64,000 nt of DNA from Nitzschia sp. pyKryTriq1 (taxonomy: Eukaryota > Bacillariophyta > Bacillariophyceae > Bacillariales > Bacillariaceae): the NCBI GenBank assembly GCA_956465555.1, contig OY101119.1:992001-1056000 (forward strand). The letters are read 5' to 3'. Positions within the stretch are counted from its first letter, which is position 1. Every line of letters starts with the position of its first letter. Positions 49,291 through 59,210 of the stretch are shown piece by piece. A model generated the notes under the pieces. That model saw only the letters and a list, made by a program, of their open reading frames with translations, had not been told where the DNA came from and did not search any database. A program made the translations under genes and the position numbers.

Positions 49291-50175
49291 ATGATGAAGT
49301 ACGTTATAACGCTATCAACAATGGCGCTGGCGGCCTCCCTCCCAGGTGCCAAGGCATTTGTTCCGTCGAATGGTTCGCAACATCCAAAAGTACAACAACA
49401 GCAGCAAGCACCACAACAACCAGTGTCAATGACTGCCTTTCCCGAAGACGAGACACCGTTCTTTCAAGACAAAACAACACCAGAAGTACCTCGAGACCCC
49501 AACATGATTCCCACTCAGTACGGCAAGAAAATGTCGGAATCGATTCCCTTTTTGAATTGCCCGCCCGTGTTGATGAATTCCGATCTGGCGGGAAATGTGG
49601 GCTTTGATCCTCTCGGCCTGGCCAAGAATAAGGATCAGCTGTGGGAATACCGGGAGGCAGAAGTCAAGCACGCCCGACTAGCCATGTTAGCGGCCATTGG
49701 ATGGCCCGTTTCCGAACTTTTGGATCGGGATATTGCCATTTACTTTCAGTTACCTACCATGCTGGACGATGGGGACCGTGTGCCGACTGTGTTAAATGGA
49801 GGCATGGGAAATATCAGTCCTCGATTCTGGGGATTCTGTGTGGGTCTTTCTGCCGCGATTGATATGTACGGTTTAGCCAAGGCTCGAAAGGGTGGACCCG
49901 ACTACTTTCCAGGGAATCTCGGATTTGATCCTTGGAATTTCTATCCGGACGACAAACTTACCCAAGAACGGCTCAAGTTGGCAGAGATCAAGCACGGTCG
50001 AACGGCGATGCTCGGAGTGGCTGGATATGTCATTGAGGAGTACACAACAAAGATGGCAGTCATTGACGATACACCCATGCTGTTCCAGCCGTTGACGGAG
50101 ACGGTCGAGGAGGCGGTCATTGGTGCTTTGGCCGTGGAAGAAGCTCTGGAAGGTGCGATGATTGGGAGCTTTTAA
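49291..50175 (+). CDS. Chlorophyll a/c-binding light-harvesting protein
   Basis: 294 residues from the ATG at 49291. The leader (LSTMALAASLPGAKAFVPS) has the Ala-Phe plastid junction. The mature part is of LHC type: AGNVGFDPLGLAK, then LWEYREAEVKHARLAMLAAI (helix with the Glu/Arg and His chlorophyll ligands), a middle helix, and GNLGFDPWNFYP followed by RLKLAEIKHGRTAMLGVAGY (third helix). It is an integral thylakoid antenna protein binding chlorophyll a/c and fucoxanthin. Which subfamily (Lhcf, Lhcr or another) cannot be settled by eye; the SELLDRDIA and long loop differ from ordinary Lhcf. Single exon, preceded by a CT-rich tract. Confidence 0.92.
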   Translation: MMKYVITLSTMALAASLPGAKAFVPSNGSQHPKVQQQQQAPQQPVSMTAFPEDETPFFQDKTTPEVPRDPNMIPTQYGKKMSESIPFLNCPPVLMNSDLAGNVGFDPLGLAKNKDQLWEYREAEVKHARLAMLAAIGWPVSELLDRDIAIYFQLPTMLDDGDRVPTVLNGGMGNISPRFWGFCVGLSAAIDMYGLAKARKGGPDYFPGNLGFDPWNFYPDDKLTQERLKLAEIKHGRTAMLGVAGYVIEEYTTKMAVIDDTPMLFQPLTETVEEAVIGALAVEEALEGAMIGSF

Positions 50176-50517
50176 AAAAAGATATTCCAAAAATTAGGAT
50201 TCATTCAATCTTGACTAATATTATAGATACCCATGCATATGTGCATTCACAATCTATCATTCTAGTATCAACAGCGGCAGTCCCAGTGCTCACCGTCACG
50301 CTACGAATACTCTCTCTACTAGTGAGGAGAGCTAGTAGAGCTAAAGCTAGTAGCTAGTACTCGTACTGGATTCACATAGCTTGATTGCATCAAAAGAAAA
50401 AGATTGACGGTAGCAAGCTTATTAAAAATGCGGCTCTCGTTGTCGAGAAAGATTTACTTGCCTCCTGTACTCGGTAGTCTACTATTCGTATTTTAGCAGA
50501 AAATAATGCAAAAGTTA
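50176..50517. other. Intergenic with CTAGTAG words
   Basis: 3' flank of the LHC gene. CTCTCTCTACTAGTGAGGAG and GCTAGTAGCTAGTACTCG words at about 50310-50365. No gene seen. Confidence 0.5.
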
Positions 50518-50599
50518 TGATGCCAGGGAGATTCGAACTCCCGCATACGAATATATTCGAACTTGAGTCGAACCCCTTAGACCGCTCGGGCATAGCACC
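50518..50599 (-). tRNA. tRNA-Leu (anticodon CAA)
   Basis: On the minus strand the 82 nt fold as a class II tRNA: acceptor arm GGTGCTA pairing with TGGCATC (with wobble pairs), D-stem CCC/GGG, anticodon stem TTCGA/TCGAA with loop CTCAAGT and anticodon CAA, a long variable arm, and T-arm GGGAG-TTCGAAT-CTCCC. Discriminator A is at 50518. B-box GTTCGAATC is intact, and an oligo-T termination tract follows. No intron. Reads UUG leucine codons. Confidence 0.92.
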
Positions 50600-50861
50600 G
50601 TATACAATCAAACGACCTAGTAACGTATATAATCATGAAAAATTGAGATGGCGAAGATCCGAGCCATCACCACCCATCACAGCCATCAAAAATAATCCAG
50701 CACATCCAGCGAAGAAAGAAGCGCGAGGAAGAACACTTTCCCCTCCCCATCTTCTTTCCGCGACGGTTCTGGATTCTGCCATTATCAATCTATACGTTGT
50801 TTCACACAACATCATCTTATCCCACTCCCTATAATATAACAATCGTACTACCTCTTTTAAT

Positions 50862-52409
50862 ATGTACACCGCTGGGTCTCAACAATCATTTCTTCTCCTT
50901 GCCGCGGCGTCAGCGCCCTCGTGCCTGTCCTTTTCTCTGTCGTTTCTACGAGTACCATCGTCGACAAATTCTTATTCGAAAAAGCAGCAATCCCAGCTGC
51001 CGCATCGACGCCCATCATCATTTGTCTTGTTTGATTCTTCGCCGACGACGGACGATGACATTCCTACAATGGATTGGCTGACAAAATCCTTAGCCATGGA
51101 TGAGGATGGATCTACTAGTGCCAACAGTAATGTTATGGGAGTCTCTGTTCAGGATGGGGCGACCGACATGGCTGACGACTCTCCGTTTGTGGAAGAATTT
51201 GATAGTGAGGATGGCTTGGGCGAAGCCCCCGTACCATCAACAGGCGTTTCTGTCGCAGATGAAATGCAACGGGCCCAAGCAGATCATTTCTTTACTGAAC
51301 TCGTCCCGGTTATCAAGGGACTCGACGAAGGAATCAAGGTAGCCCAACTGGTAACATCTGCCACGAAGGGCTCCTTTGAACCGGTCAGATATTTAGTGGG
51401 GCTCTCCAAAATTACATCTCAATCCAAAGTAGGAGGCGTGGCGGAGAAAGACAGCAAAAAGACGAGAAGTCAAAGCAAGAAGGCGTTGAATGATTTCGTC
51501 ATGATTGACGTCCCTCCATTTTCCAAGCAGCTCAAGCAGGACATGGAGCAGTATCTGGCAGACAATAACGGTCGTTTGTCTGCAATGCTGATGACTAGTC
51601 GGGACTGCATTCACTACAACGAGGCTCCCGGAGTCTATTCTATTAGACGTGCCGAGCTGGGGAAATGGACGAAAGCGTTTCCAGAGATGGCGACGGTTGG
51701 ATACCGTCTAGATATTCCCAGAGATTGTCGTGAACTCGTCACCCAACGGCTAGATGGATATGGTCCCTTTGCGTTGGAAGAAAGCAATGAAACGGGTGAT
51801 AGTTTCAATTTTACATTTGTCGAATCAGGGCGGCCTCTGACCTACGAAGAGTGGGACCATGATGTCTCCGAAGATATTTTTGCTGGAAAAGTGACACCGC
51901 CCGATGATGCAGTGGTGGAGGATGACCCAGACGCCACACTTACTGAAACCGACGAGGATCCTTACTCTCCCAAAGCCATACGGGCTAGAGAGGAGGGAAA
52001 GCGGATCTTGGCAATCTATACTCCTGGACGAACGTACGGCAGTCTTAGCTTCGTGTTTCCCGAAATCGAACTCTGTGCCTCGGGGTTCACAATACCCGTC
52101 GAAGACAGTCGTAACGAGGAAAACTTGGGATTAGGTGGAACGGGCCCCGCCTTGGACTGTCGCGGCTACATTACCACGAGCAACGCCGGAATTTCTCGTC
52201 AAATGGAATCTGCGCGCAACTTGATTCAGACGTACATGGATCGTTTTACGGTATTACTTCCATCGCGAGGAGACCCCGTATACTTGGATGGTACGACGCA
52301 ACAACGGCAGGCTTTGCTGCTGGATGTCGTTGAACAGTATGAGAAGATTGGCAAAATCTATGAACAACTTGGAATTACAAGCAACGACAGGGATGATCTC
52401 GATATTTAA
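50862..52409 (+). CDS. Plastid-targeted protein with possible metallo-beta-lactamase fold
   Basis: 515 residues, single exon. The N-terminus (FLLLAAASAPSCLSFSLSFL) looks like a signal peptide with a Phe-containing junction, followed by a Ser-rich transit-type region and an acidic linker. From about residue 210, NDFVMIDVPPFSKQLKQDM and AMLMTSRDCIHYNEAPGVY recall the first strands of metallo-beta-lactamase-fold proteins (the place of THxHxDH), but the metal-binding histidines are not conserved. TYGSLSFVFPEIELCASGFT matches the later strand of that fold. I infer a degenerate or non-catalytic member; the function is unknown. Confidence 0.65.
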   Translation: MYTAGSQQSFLLLAAASAPSCLSFSLSFLRVPSSTNSYSKKQQSQLPHRRPSSFVLFDSSPTTDDDIPTMDWLTKSLAMDEDGSTSANSNVMGVSVQDGATDMADDSPFVEEFDSEDGLGEAPVPSTGVSVADEMQRAQADHFFTELVPVIKGLDEGIKVAQLVTSATKGSFEPVRYLVGLSKITSQSKVGGVAEKDSKKTRSQSKKALNDFVMIDVPPFSKQLKQDMEQYLADNNGRLSAMLMTSRDCIHYNEAPGVYSIRRAELGKWTKAFPEMATVGYRLDIPRDCRELVTQRLDGYGPFALEESNETGDSFNFTFVESGRPLTYEEWDHDVSEDIFAGKVTPPDDAVVEDDPDATLTETDEDPYSPKAIRAREEGKRILAIYTPGRTYGSLSFVFPEIELCASGFTIPVEDSRNEENLGLGGTGPALDCRGYITTSNAGISRQMESARNLIQTYMDRFTVLLPSRGDPVYLDGTTQQRQALLLDVVEQYEKIGKIYEQLGITSNDRDDLDI

Positions 52410-52469
52410 TGATCATAGCATGGAATTTGAACCTTTAACTTTCTAGTAGAGATTTTTTGCATCCGCCAT

Positions 52470-53370
52470 CTACGCACCCATGGGCCTACTTGCTTTTCTG
52501 TTCAATCCAACCAAACCCTTGAGCTTCCCCACGACACCCGCCTTGACAGCATCAATTTGAGATTTGAGCATCAGCCGAAGACTGCGTGGAACAAGCGTGA
52601 CATACAATTGCGCAAGGGGACTTCTCCAGCTAATATGGGAAGCAAGTCAACATGAGTGAGAACAGCTGTTGTTTCGTGCGAAGAAGGTCTGCCATCGAAG
52701 CCGTGGAGTTTACTTACGGAAAACCGATACCAGCCTTATCTTGAGGAACTTTATTGCGTGCATCGAGGACAATTACTTGACCAAGGTCATCTAACAATAC
52801 CAAACCTGGGATTCCCTTGATCTTGTATTTTTCTCCAAGCTTCTTACCCCGTTCTCCCATGGCTTCTTCGGGCGGAAGGGCTAGCCAAGGCATTTGAGCA
52901 AAGTATTGGACATAAGAATCGACATCCCGACACCTGGAGATCCAGATAATTTCGAATTGATCTTTCTTTCCTCGTCGACTGTTCATACGATTGTAAAAGC
53001 TGACCAGTTCTGGTGTGAACTGTCTGCACGGTCCGCACCAATCCGCGGAGAAATACAAACCAACGACCGTTTTGCCAGAGAGTGCTTCGTTTGTGTAATT
53101 GGCGTACAACTGCGCTGACGTCTCATCGACCATTTCCATGGAATACAGCTGAGTGCCGAACAAATCAATGAATGGTCCTGACTGTACAGGCTCATCCGTA
53201 GCATGAACCCCCTCCGTGTTCGAGGTGGAAGATTCTGGCTGGTCTTGGGCTGCCGTCGACGTTTCCACCGTTTCGGCCGGGTCGGTGCCAGTTTCTTGGC
53301 CGTCAACCATTCTGTTCTCAAGAAGGCCACACGTCGCCAGGATTACCAGCAAATAGACTGGAAGTTTCAT
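52470..53370 (-). CDS. Secretory nucleoredoxin/tryparedoxin-like protein
   Basis: Exons 52718..53370 and 52470..52629 (88-bp intron, GTAAGT...TTAG); 270 residues from the ATG at 53370. A signal peptide (LPVYLLVILATCGLL) and an acidic low-complexity spacer precede a thioredoxin fold with the active site FSADWCGPCRQFTPELVSFY, then FEIIWISRCRD and GIPGLVLLDD with the cis-Pro. The exon junction restores FPWRS, matching the PFPWRP of nucleoredoxins. It would reduce disulfides; the leader suggests the ER or endomembrane system, possibly plastid. A basic C-terminal tail (GKLKGLVGLNRKASR) is encoded by exon 2. Confidence 0.88.
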
Positions 53371-53865
53371 GGTAAATAATATCTTGTCTGAAGCCAATGG
53401 AAAGGGGGTAAGGTAGAGCTGTTCGATGCGAGGGTTAGCAATTTTCTTGTGTTGTTGTGTTTGTGATGCTCTCCAAAGTACAAGTACCTGGTACGGTACG
53501 TACTGGTATGATTAGTCTGATCTCTGATGATCATCGTCTGTCGTCGGATGTCGATGGTCGGTGGCTGATGAATTTTGATGGCTGGCTACGGTCGATCATT
53601 GCCGGACGCTACATTTTGCGGAACAGATGGCCGCGCGGCCGACGAACGCCGTTCGCAAGCCTTCCAAAGAGCGCCGACGCCCTTCAAGAATATTTTAATC
53701 CAAAGAGTCATCTACTAGTAGAATTCACGTACAAGATACCTATTCCAATCGTGCTTGTGAGAAAGACGTCACATCATAGTATCACATCACACACATTATT
53801 CATCGACGCGATGGAACAACACATCCAGCATCCATCATTCCATTGACAACAACACAACTTCGACT
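53371..53865. other. Intergenic upstream of transposase fragment
   Basis: GTACAAGTACCTGGTACGGTACGTACTGG cluster at about 53479-53506 (a run of four overlapping palindromes). The open frame at 53457-53846 shows no protein-like features. No gene supported. Confidence 0.5.
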
Positions 53866-54774
53866 ATGGTGAACGGTAGAGCTGTTCGACGGGGCACCAC
53901 GCGCCCCCCTCCTCGACAAGCTGGCACAATATATGCGCCGAATCAACGACCCGGTGGGCGGAACCAAGCGTTTCCGATCGAGACGCGTCGACTCGCTGTT
54001 TTGGCCCATCAGATTCTGGAAGACGACAGCCCGATTCTAGTGCAGGCCCGTCAGGGTGCGTTTCACCCTTCCACTCGCACCATCCGACGATGGAACCATC
54101 GCCATGCGAATCTCGGCCATCTCCAACCCTTCCGACGAAGCGGAAACCGTCGCTCACGCGTCTTGAAAGGGTACGATCTCATCCTTCTCGCGCTCTACAA
54201 CATCAAATTTCCTACCGCCACAGCGTTGGAAAAGATCGCATTCTTGTGGAACTCTTGGGGTAGATTTCAACCGGATGGCGGAAGGCTCTACGACGAGTCA
54301 CAGATTTCAAGAGCCGAGCAGCAAATTGGACTCTCCAGAAAGAAAACTTCCGTCTCGTCCAATAGAGCTTTTGATCTACATGTCCGGATTTCTCGGTTCA
54401 TTTTTTGGACACAGCCTTTTCCGGTTGGGACTGTTGGAGTTCCGCGGTCGGCGATGATCGATTTGGATGAATGTAAGCTCATAATGGACTACGCGAACCG
54501 AAAGTACGCAAAAGCCAGAATCGGACGACGCTGTAGAGTGACTGGCCATTACAATGGCGCAGGACGACTCGTCATTTTTGCGATTTCGGGATCTGAAGAT
54601 GGCTTTCGGTGGATGCAGATGGAGTCTGAAGGTGGGACGAATCTCCTTCTTTTTATTCAATTCATCCAAATGATCCTAGATGCCATTGGCCACGGCGTTC
54701 CTGGTCGCCGAAGATGTTTCATGATGGATAACCTGAATGTCCATCATGATGAAATCGTCCAGCACAGCGAGTGA
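53866..54774 (+). pseudogene. Truncated IS630/Tc1-like DDE transposase
   Basis: 302-codon frame. The N-terminal part has helix-turn-helix-like segments (STRTIRRWNHRHANLGH, VLKGYDLILLALYN). The catalytic half has a first Asp segment (AMIDLDECKLIMDYANRKYA), CRVTGHYNGAGRLVIFAISG, and the second Asp segment RRCFMMDNLNVHHDEIV. The frame stops just after this, before the region that holds the third Asp/Glu and the (P)YxPxxxPIE motif in intact members. No clear terminal inverted repeats were found. I conclude a 3'-truncated element of the IS630-Tc1-mariner superfamily, not a working transposase. Confidence 0.7.
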
Positions 54775-55136
54775 ACAAAGTCATACGTTGCTTGGTTGCC
54801 CAAAACACCGTGGGCCTGGAAAAGCTTTCCTAGAGGTTGTTGGTGACAGGGATGTAAAAGGCCATTTCCTTGGTGAGGCATAGCTGGCCACAGATGACCC
54901 ACAACAGAGCATAAGTGGAACCTAAGTACTAACTTAGCCCAAAAAAGGTTCCACGTGGCCAAAATAATGGATGATTCCAGTACTGTACTAAAAATCGCGC
55001 CCACGAACGTACCGGTTCACATCCACTGCACCACATGCGTTCCGTCGCTACAGTATGATACCAGGTACCAGGTACTGGTAGGCGTTTGCCACAAGCCACA
55101 ATCATGATAATAGATAATGCCAAAAAATGCCAAGCG
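54775..55136. other. Intergenic, decayed element tail
   Basis: A short inverted pair GTGGAACC/GGTTCCAC lies at about 54915-54955. CCAGGTACCAGGTACTGG at about 55061-55079 belongs to the palindromic intergenic words. No gene. Confidence 0.45.
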
Positions 55137-55773
55137 ATGATTTTGACCCTTTCACTTTTACTCCTGCTGTCGTCGACAACAGCGTTTTCCCCGCGCCCCA
55201 TGGCGGCATTCGGTGCGCCCCAAATGCTGTTCCAACCGCATACTACTACTACGGTTCTTGTTGCTTCTTGCCATCAGCCAAGGAGTACCGCATTGGCCTC
55301 CCGTGAGGACCAGGATGACATATTTAGCCTAAATGGCAGCGAGGAACCTGTCCTCATGCGTGGAAGCGATGATGAAATTGATGGCTCGATCTTTGAAGAT
55401 ATTGAGACAGGACGGCCGCCGGAATGGCTCGTCATGAAAGAAGTGAGTGTTGATTTGTGTCGTGTCGAGTATCATCGCTAATCGCTATCGCTTCTTTACG
55501 GCACTTTGTTGTTTCCTTGAATGATGGATTGAAAGGAGAAAGGAGAAAAATATCGCCTCATTTTTGTTCTTTCTCGTATTTCAGCTGTTGGGAATCAATA
55601 TTTTCACCTACATTTTGGGTGCTCTCATCGTTTTCTTTCTTAGTATGAATTTCTTCATCGGTCCAGGATGGTTGGGATCTATGATCGGGGTGCCTGGAAC
55701 TGGTTCCTTTGAAGAAGTTTCCGAGTCGTTTCCCGATACAATCGATTTGAGCAGTCCAGAATTCCGATTATGA
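55137..55773 (+). CDS. Small plastid-type membrane protein
   Basis: Exons 55137..55442 and 55585..55773 with a GTGAGT donor and TTTCAG acceptor; 164 residues. The start MILTLSLLLLLSSTTAFSPR is a textbook signal peptide with a Thr-Ala-Phe plastid junction; an ATG 33 bp upstream would add 11 residues and hide it. After an acidic middle part, exon 2 encodes one membrane helix (TYILGALIVFFLSMNFFIG) and a soluble tail with GPGWLGSMIGVPGTGSFEE. I think this is a conserved stramenopile thylakoid or envelope protein but cannot name it. The joined WLVMKE-LLGINIF frame supports the splice. Confidence 0.75.
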
Positions 55774-56181
55774 TCACGCCACCGAGACTGGGAGAATCAT
55801 CAATCTTTTTACAACATAACCAACAACTTGCTACGCGGATATGAAACATGGATCGGAAAGGACAAAGCTGCAATGCATTATTGCATGGTCGCCGAACAGG
55901 TTTACTAGTAGTGCTACTCAAACGGCCGGCGCTGCAGGTACAGTAGTATAATACGACGAAGAGCTTTGGACACTTTAGCGGGGACGTTCGTTGAAGCGCA
56001 GACACTCTTGACGGATCGAATCGCCAAAACCACCAAGCCACTGATGGCGTACAATACACACAGCATGTCCTAGCTAGAATGGAACACCAATGCTCTACTG
56101 TAAACGCCAGATAAATTCAAAGGGAATTGCAGCTACGCTGGTGGACCTTTAGAGAATAATCTCCTCGTTCCCCAATTTTAC
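55774..56181. other. Intergenic between convergent genes
   Basis: 3' flanks of the small plastid protein gene and CDC26. No coding signal or repeat of note. Confidence 0.5.
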
Positions 56182-56522
56182 TTATCCACGCCCGATACCA
56201 ATTCGTTCCGCCGCTGCTTGCTTTCGTTGCTGAGCATTCGTTGGCTTACTATTATTCGAAACCCCTTTGCCTAGAGTGTATCGTCCCCCTGGAGACATGG
56301 TTGTCGACGCATTGGAATCTTGCATGGTCATTTCCTTCTCGCGCATAATCTGTGAAAAAGAGAAAAATAGCTGAGATGATGATGATTGTCAAGGGGGGGG
56401 GGGGATAGCATACAACAATGGAAAATAAACGGCGTCTGCAGGACGAACGCACGCACCTGATTGTATTCTTCAATGTCGTCTGCCTTCAATTCGACGCGAG
56501 TTGGTGGTCTTCGAAGCGCCAT
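56182..56522 (-). CDS. CDC26: Anaphase-promoting complex subunit CDC26 (APC12)
   Basis: Exons 56457..56522 (22 codons) and 56182..56349; 77 residues. The N-terminus MALRRPPTRVELKADDIEEY matches the conserved start of CDC26 (RRxPTRLELKxDDIEEF), the part that inserts into the Cdc16/APC6 TPR and stabilises it. The rest is a polar, disordered tail ending AAERIGIGRG. The intron (GTGCGT...TTTCACAG, 107 bp) contains a 12-base C run on the coding strand. The gene is divergent from the methyltransferase gene, which starts 446 bp away. Small size and an intron make it easy to miss. Confidence 0.88.
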
Positions 56523-56967
56523 ATCTTGAATATTCTTTTGGAGTTGTGGAAAGTGAGCCGGTTGCTATGATCTGTGTCGCTTTGTTTTACCCGGGATGAC
56601 GACGTGGCGTGATATGAAATAGCAGTGATGATTTTAATGGAACAGTGCGGTTTTCGGGAAGCGTCATTGTCCGCTCGAGTTTTCGTGTTGTTGCATCTTA
56701 CGACCCGCCTCCGCGAGCGCAAAATAACCCGATAGATAAAGCGTTGACCCGTTCGACCAACAAGAATACCGAAGGAGGACAGACGAAACCATTTTTGCAA
56801 TTTGCAGATCTTTTTGCTACGAGTACGAGTATCTCGTCAGTACGATCTGTTTCATATTTCTGGTCTGATGACCATGACACTACGTATTGTGTCTGTGATG
56901 GATGATACATCACAACATCCCTGTGGTACTCGCTTTTCTGTCTGACCAAAGAAAGTAGAAGACGATA
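56523..56967. other. Divergent promoter of CDC26 and methyltransferase genes
   Basis: Shared upstream region with no coding signal. Unlike most gaps here it has few GTAC/ACCGGT palindromes. Confidence 0.5.
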
Positions 56968-59163
56968 ATGGCAGACGACGCGTGGGGTGACTTGTTCGCC
57001 AAGGCTGGCGACGTGGGATCATCCTCGAATATTCATCATGATCCAGTAATGGCTGCATCAACGTCGACGTCGAGAAGTGGTCGCCCGAATTCACAAGACG
57101 ATAATGGCAGAGGGAAACTTTCCAACGAGTCGTCATCTGACGGTCGAAAGCAACAAAACAAGAAACGAAAGCGAAAACGGAATCAAAAACCAAGTGGTGA
57201 ATCATCATCATCATCATCGTCGTCATCGAACATGGCATTATTTGATGAAATGCTGAAGAGTCGAATGATGATTCGTCCCACCAGTCATAATAATAGCGAC
57301 ACCGACAACTCCTCAGCATGGCCCCCGTGGCTACATTTGACGGGGCCCATTCTTCAGACGAGGGACGACAAGAAATGCCATGCGTGGAAAGCGGTGGAAG
57401 ACTCCGAGTCGTCGTCGTCGTCGTCGTCTAATTTTCCGTCGATATGTTTGAATTGTGGCACTTCGGCATTGAATCATCGGGCGGCAGTGAGCGAAGATGA
57501 AACAATAAGGTCGTGGCCGTTTCTCTCCTTTGTAGAATTGCGAAATCTGCGATGTGTTGGAAGTAGCATGGCGCGAAAATATCAATCGACACGAGTGTCG
57601 TCGTCATTTATAGAGTGTGTCTTACAGCAAGGGTCTGATACGTCCTTGGTATCGATCGGGTCAATCATCAAAAGCGTATCGAGAGGCAGCAACGAAATGT
57701 CGTCCATGAAACCCTTGATTTGGAGAGAGCTCCCAGAAGATGAAGCTCGAATACTGGAATCCAAGCTAAATGATGTCATTCGGTACTGTACTGTACTTGC
57801 GAACAGTATGCCAGTAGTACAAAGCAGCAAGAAATGGAAAAAGAAGGAACGACCTGAGTCGTCATCGTCAACGGTGTCTCAGAGTCACTGGGAGCCTGCA
57901 GTTCGATTGATCATTGCTTGTGATGCACTCTACTATCGGTTATACTACTTGCAGCTCATTCGATTGCTACCTGCAACTCAGTCAAGTAGTGGTGCACAAT
58001 GTTTCCTTCCTCATCCATCAGAATACTTTGGATGGCCTTGTCTGACGCTAGACGACTCGACATTGCTGGGATCGCAGTTTCGCAGCCATGTAGCATCCCT
58101 GACATCGGCTGATGATGATTCCAAGGACGGAAAGAAGCCGCCATTAAGTGGTGCAAATAGCTGGCTCAACGAATTCACAGCTCTCTCTGAAAAGGAATCA
58201 TCCCGTGAAAATGCGCACCCGCTAGTTGACATTCATCGTCTGCGTCAGATCGAGACTATGGCGCTGTTCCAGGAATCAGGTTGGATGGAATCTCCCAAGA
58301 CGGAAGAAAAAACGTTGAAATCCCTCGAGAAATTTACGGACAAGGACTCCATGCATGAGACGCCGGCACCAGATGTATTGATGCAATGGCGAGACGGATG
58401 CCGAGATTTCCTTTGCAACCTTTATGCTTACGCAACATTATCGTCCGTGGTAGTTGGCGACGTGTCCTCGTTCCTGTTGGATGCCAATCTGGGAGTCGTT
58501 GAGATTGGAGCGGGAACTGGATATATCGCTAAGCTTCTCCAGGATCGAGGAGTCACTGTGGACGCCTGGGATGTACATCCGACCTCCGACGACGACTCGA
58601 CTAGCCAGTCATCCACAATGAATGAATACCATGGCAATACTCCGTCCTTTCTTACTGTGAAGAAATGTTCAAAGCTCCCTAAAGTGGACTGTACAACAAA
58701 AGCCTTGCTGCTGTGTTACCCACCTCCTGGTTCTTCCATGGCACATGACACGCTGCAAATGTATCTTCAAAATGGTGGAAAGTACTTGATTCATATTGGA
58801 GAATTCAAGGGTTTGACCGGAGACGGCCGCTTTGAGTCTCTCCTGGTTCGCGAAATGACCTGCCACTCGCGGCGTCCATGTTTGACCTGGGGTACGGATG
58901 CATCACACGTGACAATTTGGGCCAAGGATGGAAGCATGTCATCTCCTGCCATCGAGAGCCCGAAACTACTGTTGCCGTGCTCCCTTTGTTATTGCCAAGA
59001 AGGAAAGAGACGTTGCCGACTCCTGCGAGGCCTCGTGTATTGTTCAAAAAGCTGTTTCGAGGACGATGCTACCGTACGAGCGAAGAAAATTGGGATGCAA
59101 TGGATACCGCTGCAATCAGATGCTCTAAGTTTTACGAACCCACAGCACTTCCTTGTCTTGTAA
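56968..59163 (+). CDS. SAM methyltransferase with MYND-like zinc finger
   Basis: 731 residues, single exon. The N-terminus is Ser/Lys-rich with a basic nuclear-type patch (KKRKRKRNQK). A small Cys motif (ICLNCGTSALNH) lies near 155. Around residues 505-660 is a class I methyltransferase: VVEIGAGTGYIAKLLQDRG (SAM loop), VDAWDVHPT (acidic ribose-binding strand), NEYHGNTPSF, and LLCYPPPGSSMA. The C-terminus has Cys pairs CSLCYCQEGKRRC and GLVYCSKSCF, resembling a MYND finger. Homologues I recall are uncharacterised. The substrate is unknown; the nuclear-like tail and finger suggest a protein partner. The stop is 47 bp from the convergent kinase gene. Confidence 0.78.
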   Translation: MADDAWGDLFAKAGDVGSSSNIHHDPVMAASTSTSRSGRPNSQDDNGRGKLSNESSSDGRKQQNKKRKRKRNQKPSGESSSSSSSSSNMALFDEMLKSRMMIRPTSHNNSDTDNSSAWPPWLHLTGPILQTRDDKKCHAWKAVEDSESSSSSSSNFPSICLNCGTSALNHRAAVSEDETIRSWPFLSFVELRNLRCVGSSMARKYQSTRVSSSFIECVLQQGSDTSLVSIGSIIKSVSRGSNEMSSMKPLIWRELPEDEARILESKLNDVIRYCTVLANSMPVVQSSKKWKKKERPESSSSTVSQSHWEPAVRLIIACDALYYRLYYLQLIRLLPATQSSSGAQCFLPHPSEYFGWPCLTLDDSTLLGSQFRSHVASLTSADDDSKDGKKPPLSGANSWLNEFTALSEKESSRENAHPLVDIHRLRQIETMALFQESGWMESPKTEEKTLKSLEKFTDKDSMHETPAPDVLMQWRDGCRDFLCNLYAYATLSSVVVGDVSSFLLDANLGVVEIGAGTGYIAKLLQDRGVTVDAWDVHPTSDDDSTSQSSTMNEYHGNTPSFLTVKKCSKLPKVDCTTKALLLCYPPPGSSMAHDTLQMYLQNGGKYLIHIGEFKGLTGDGRFESLLVREMTCHSRRPCLTWGTDASHVTIWAKDGSMSSPAIESPKLLLPCSLCYCQEGKRRCRLLRGLVYCSKSCFEDDATVRAKKIGMQWIPLQSDALSFTNPQHFLVL

Positions 59164-59210
59164 TAATTAATATGACACAACAAACCCCCAAAACTGACAC
59201 CAAATCTTAT

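Noticed and set aside
53457-53846. 129-codon ORF before the transposase fragment.
   Set aside because: Begins within palindromic repeats, no domain, no homologue pattern.
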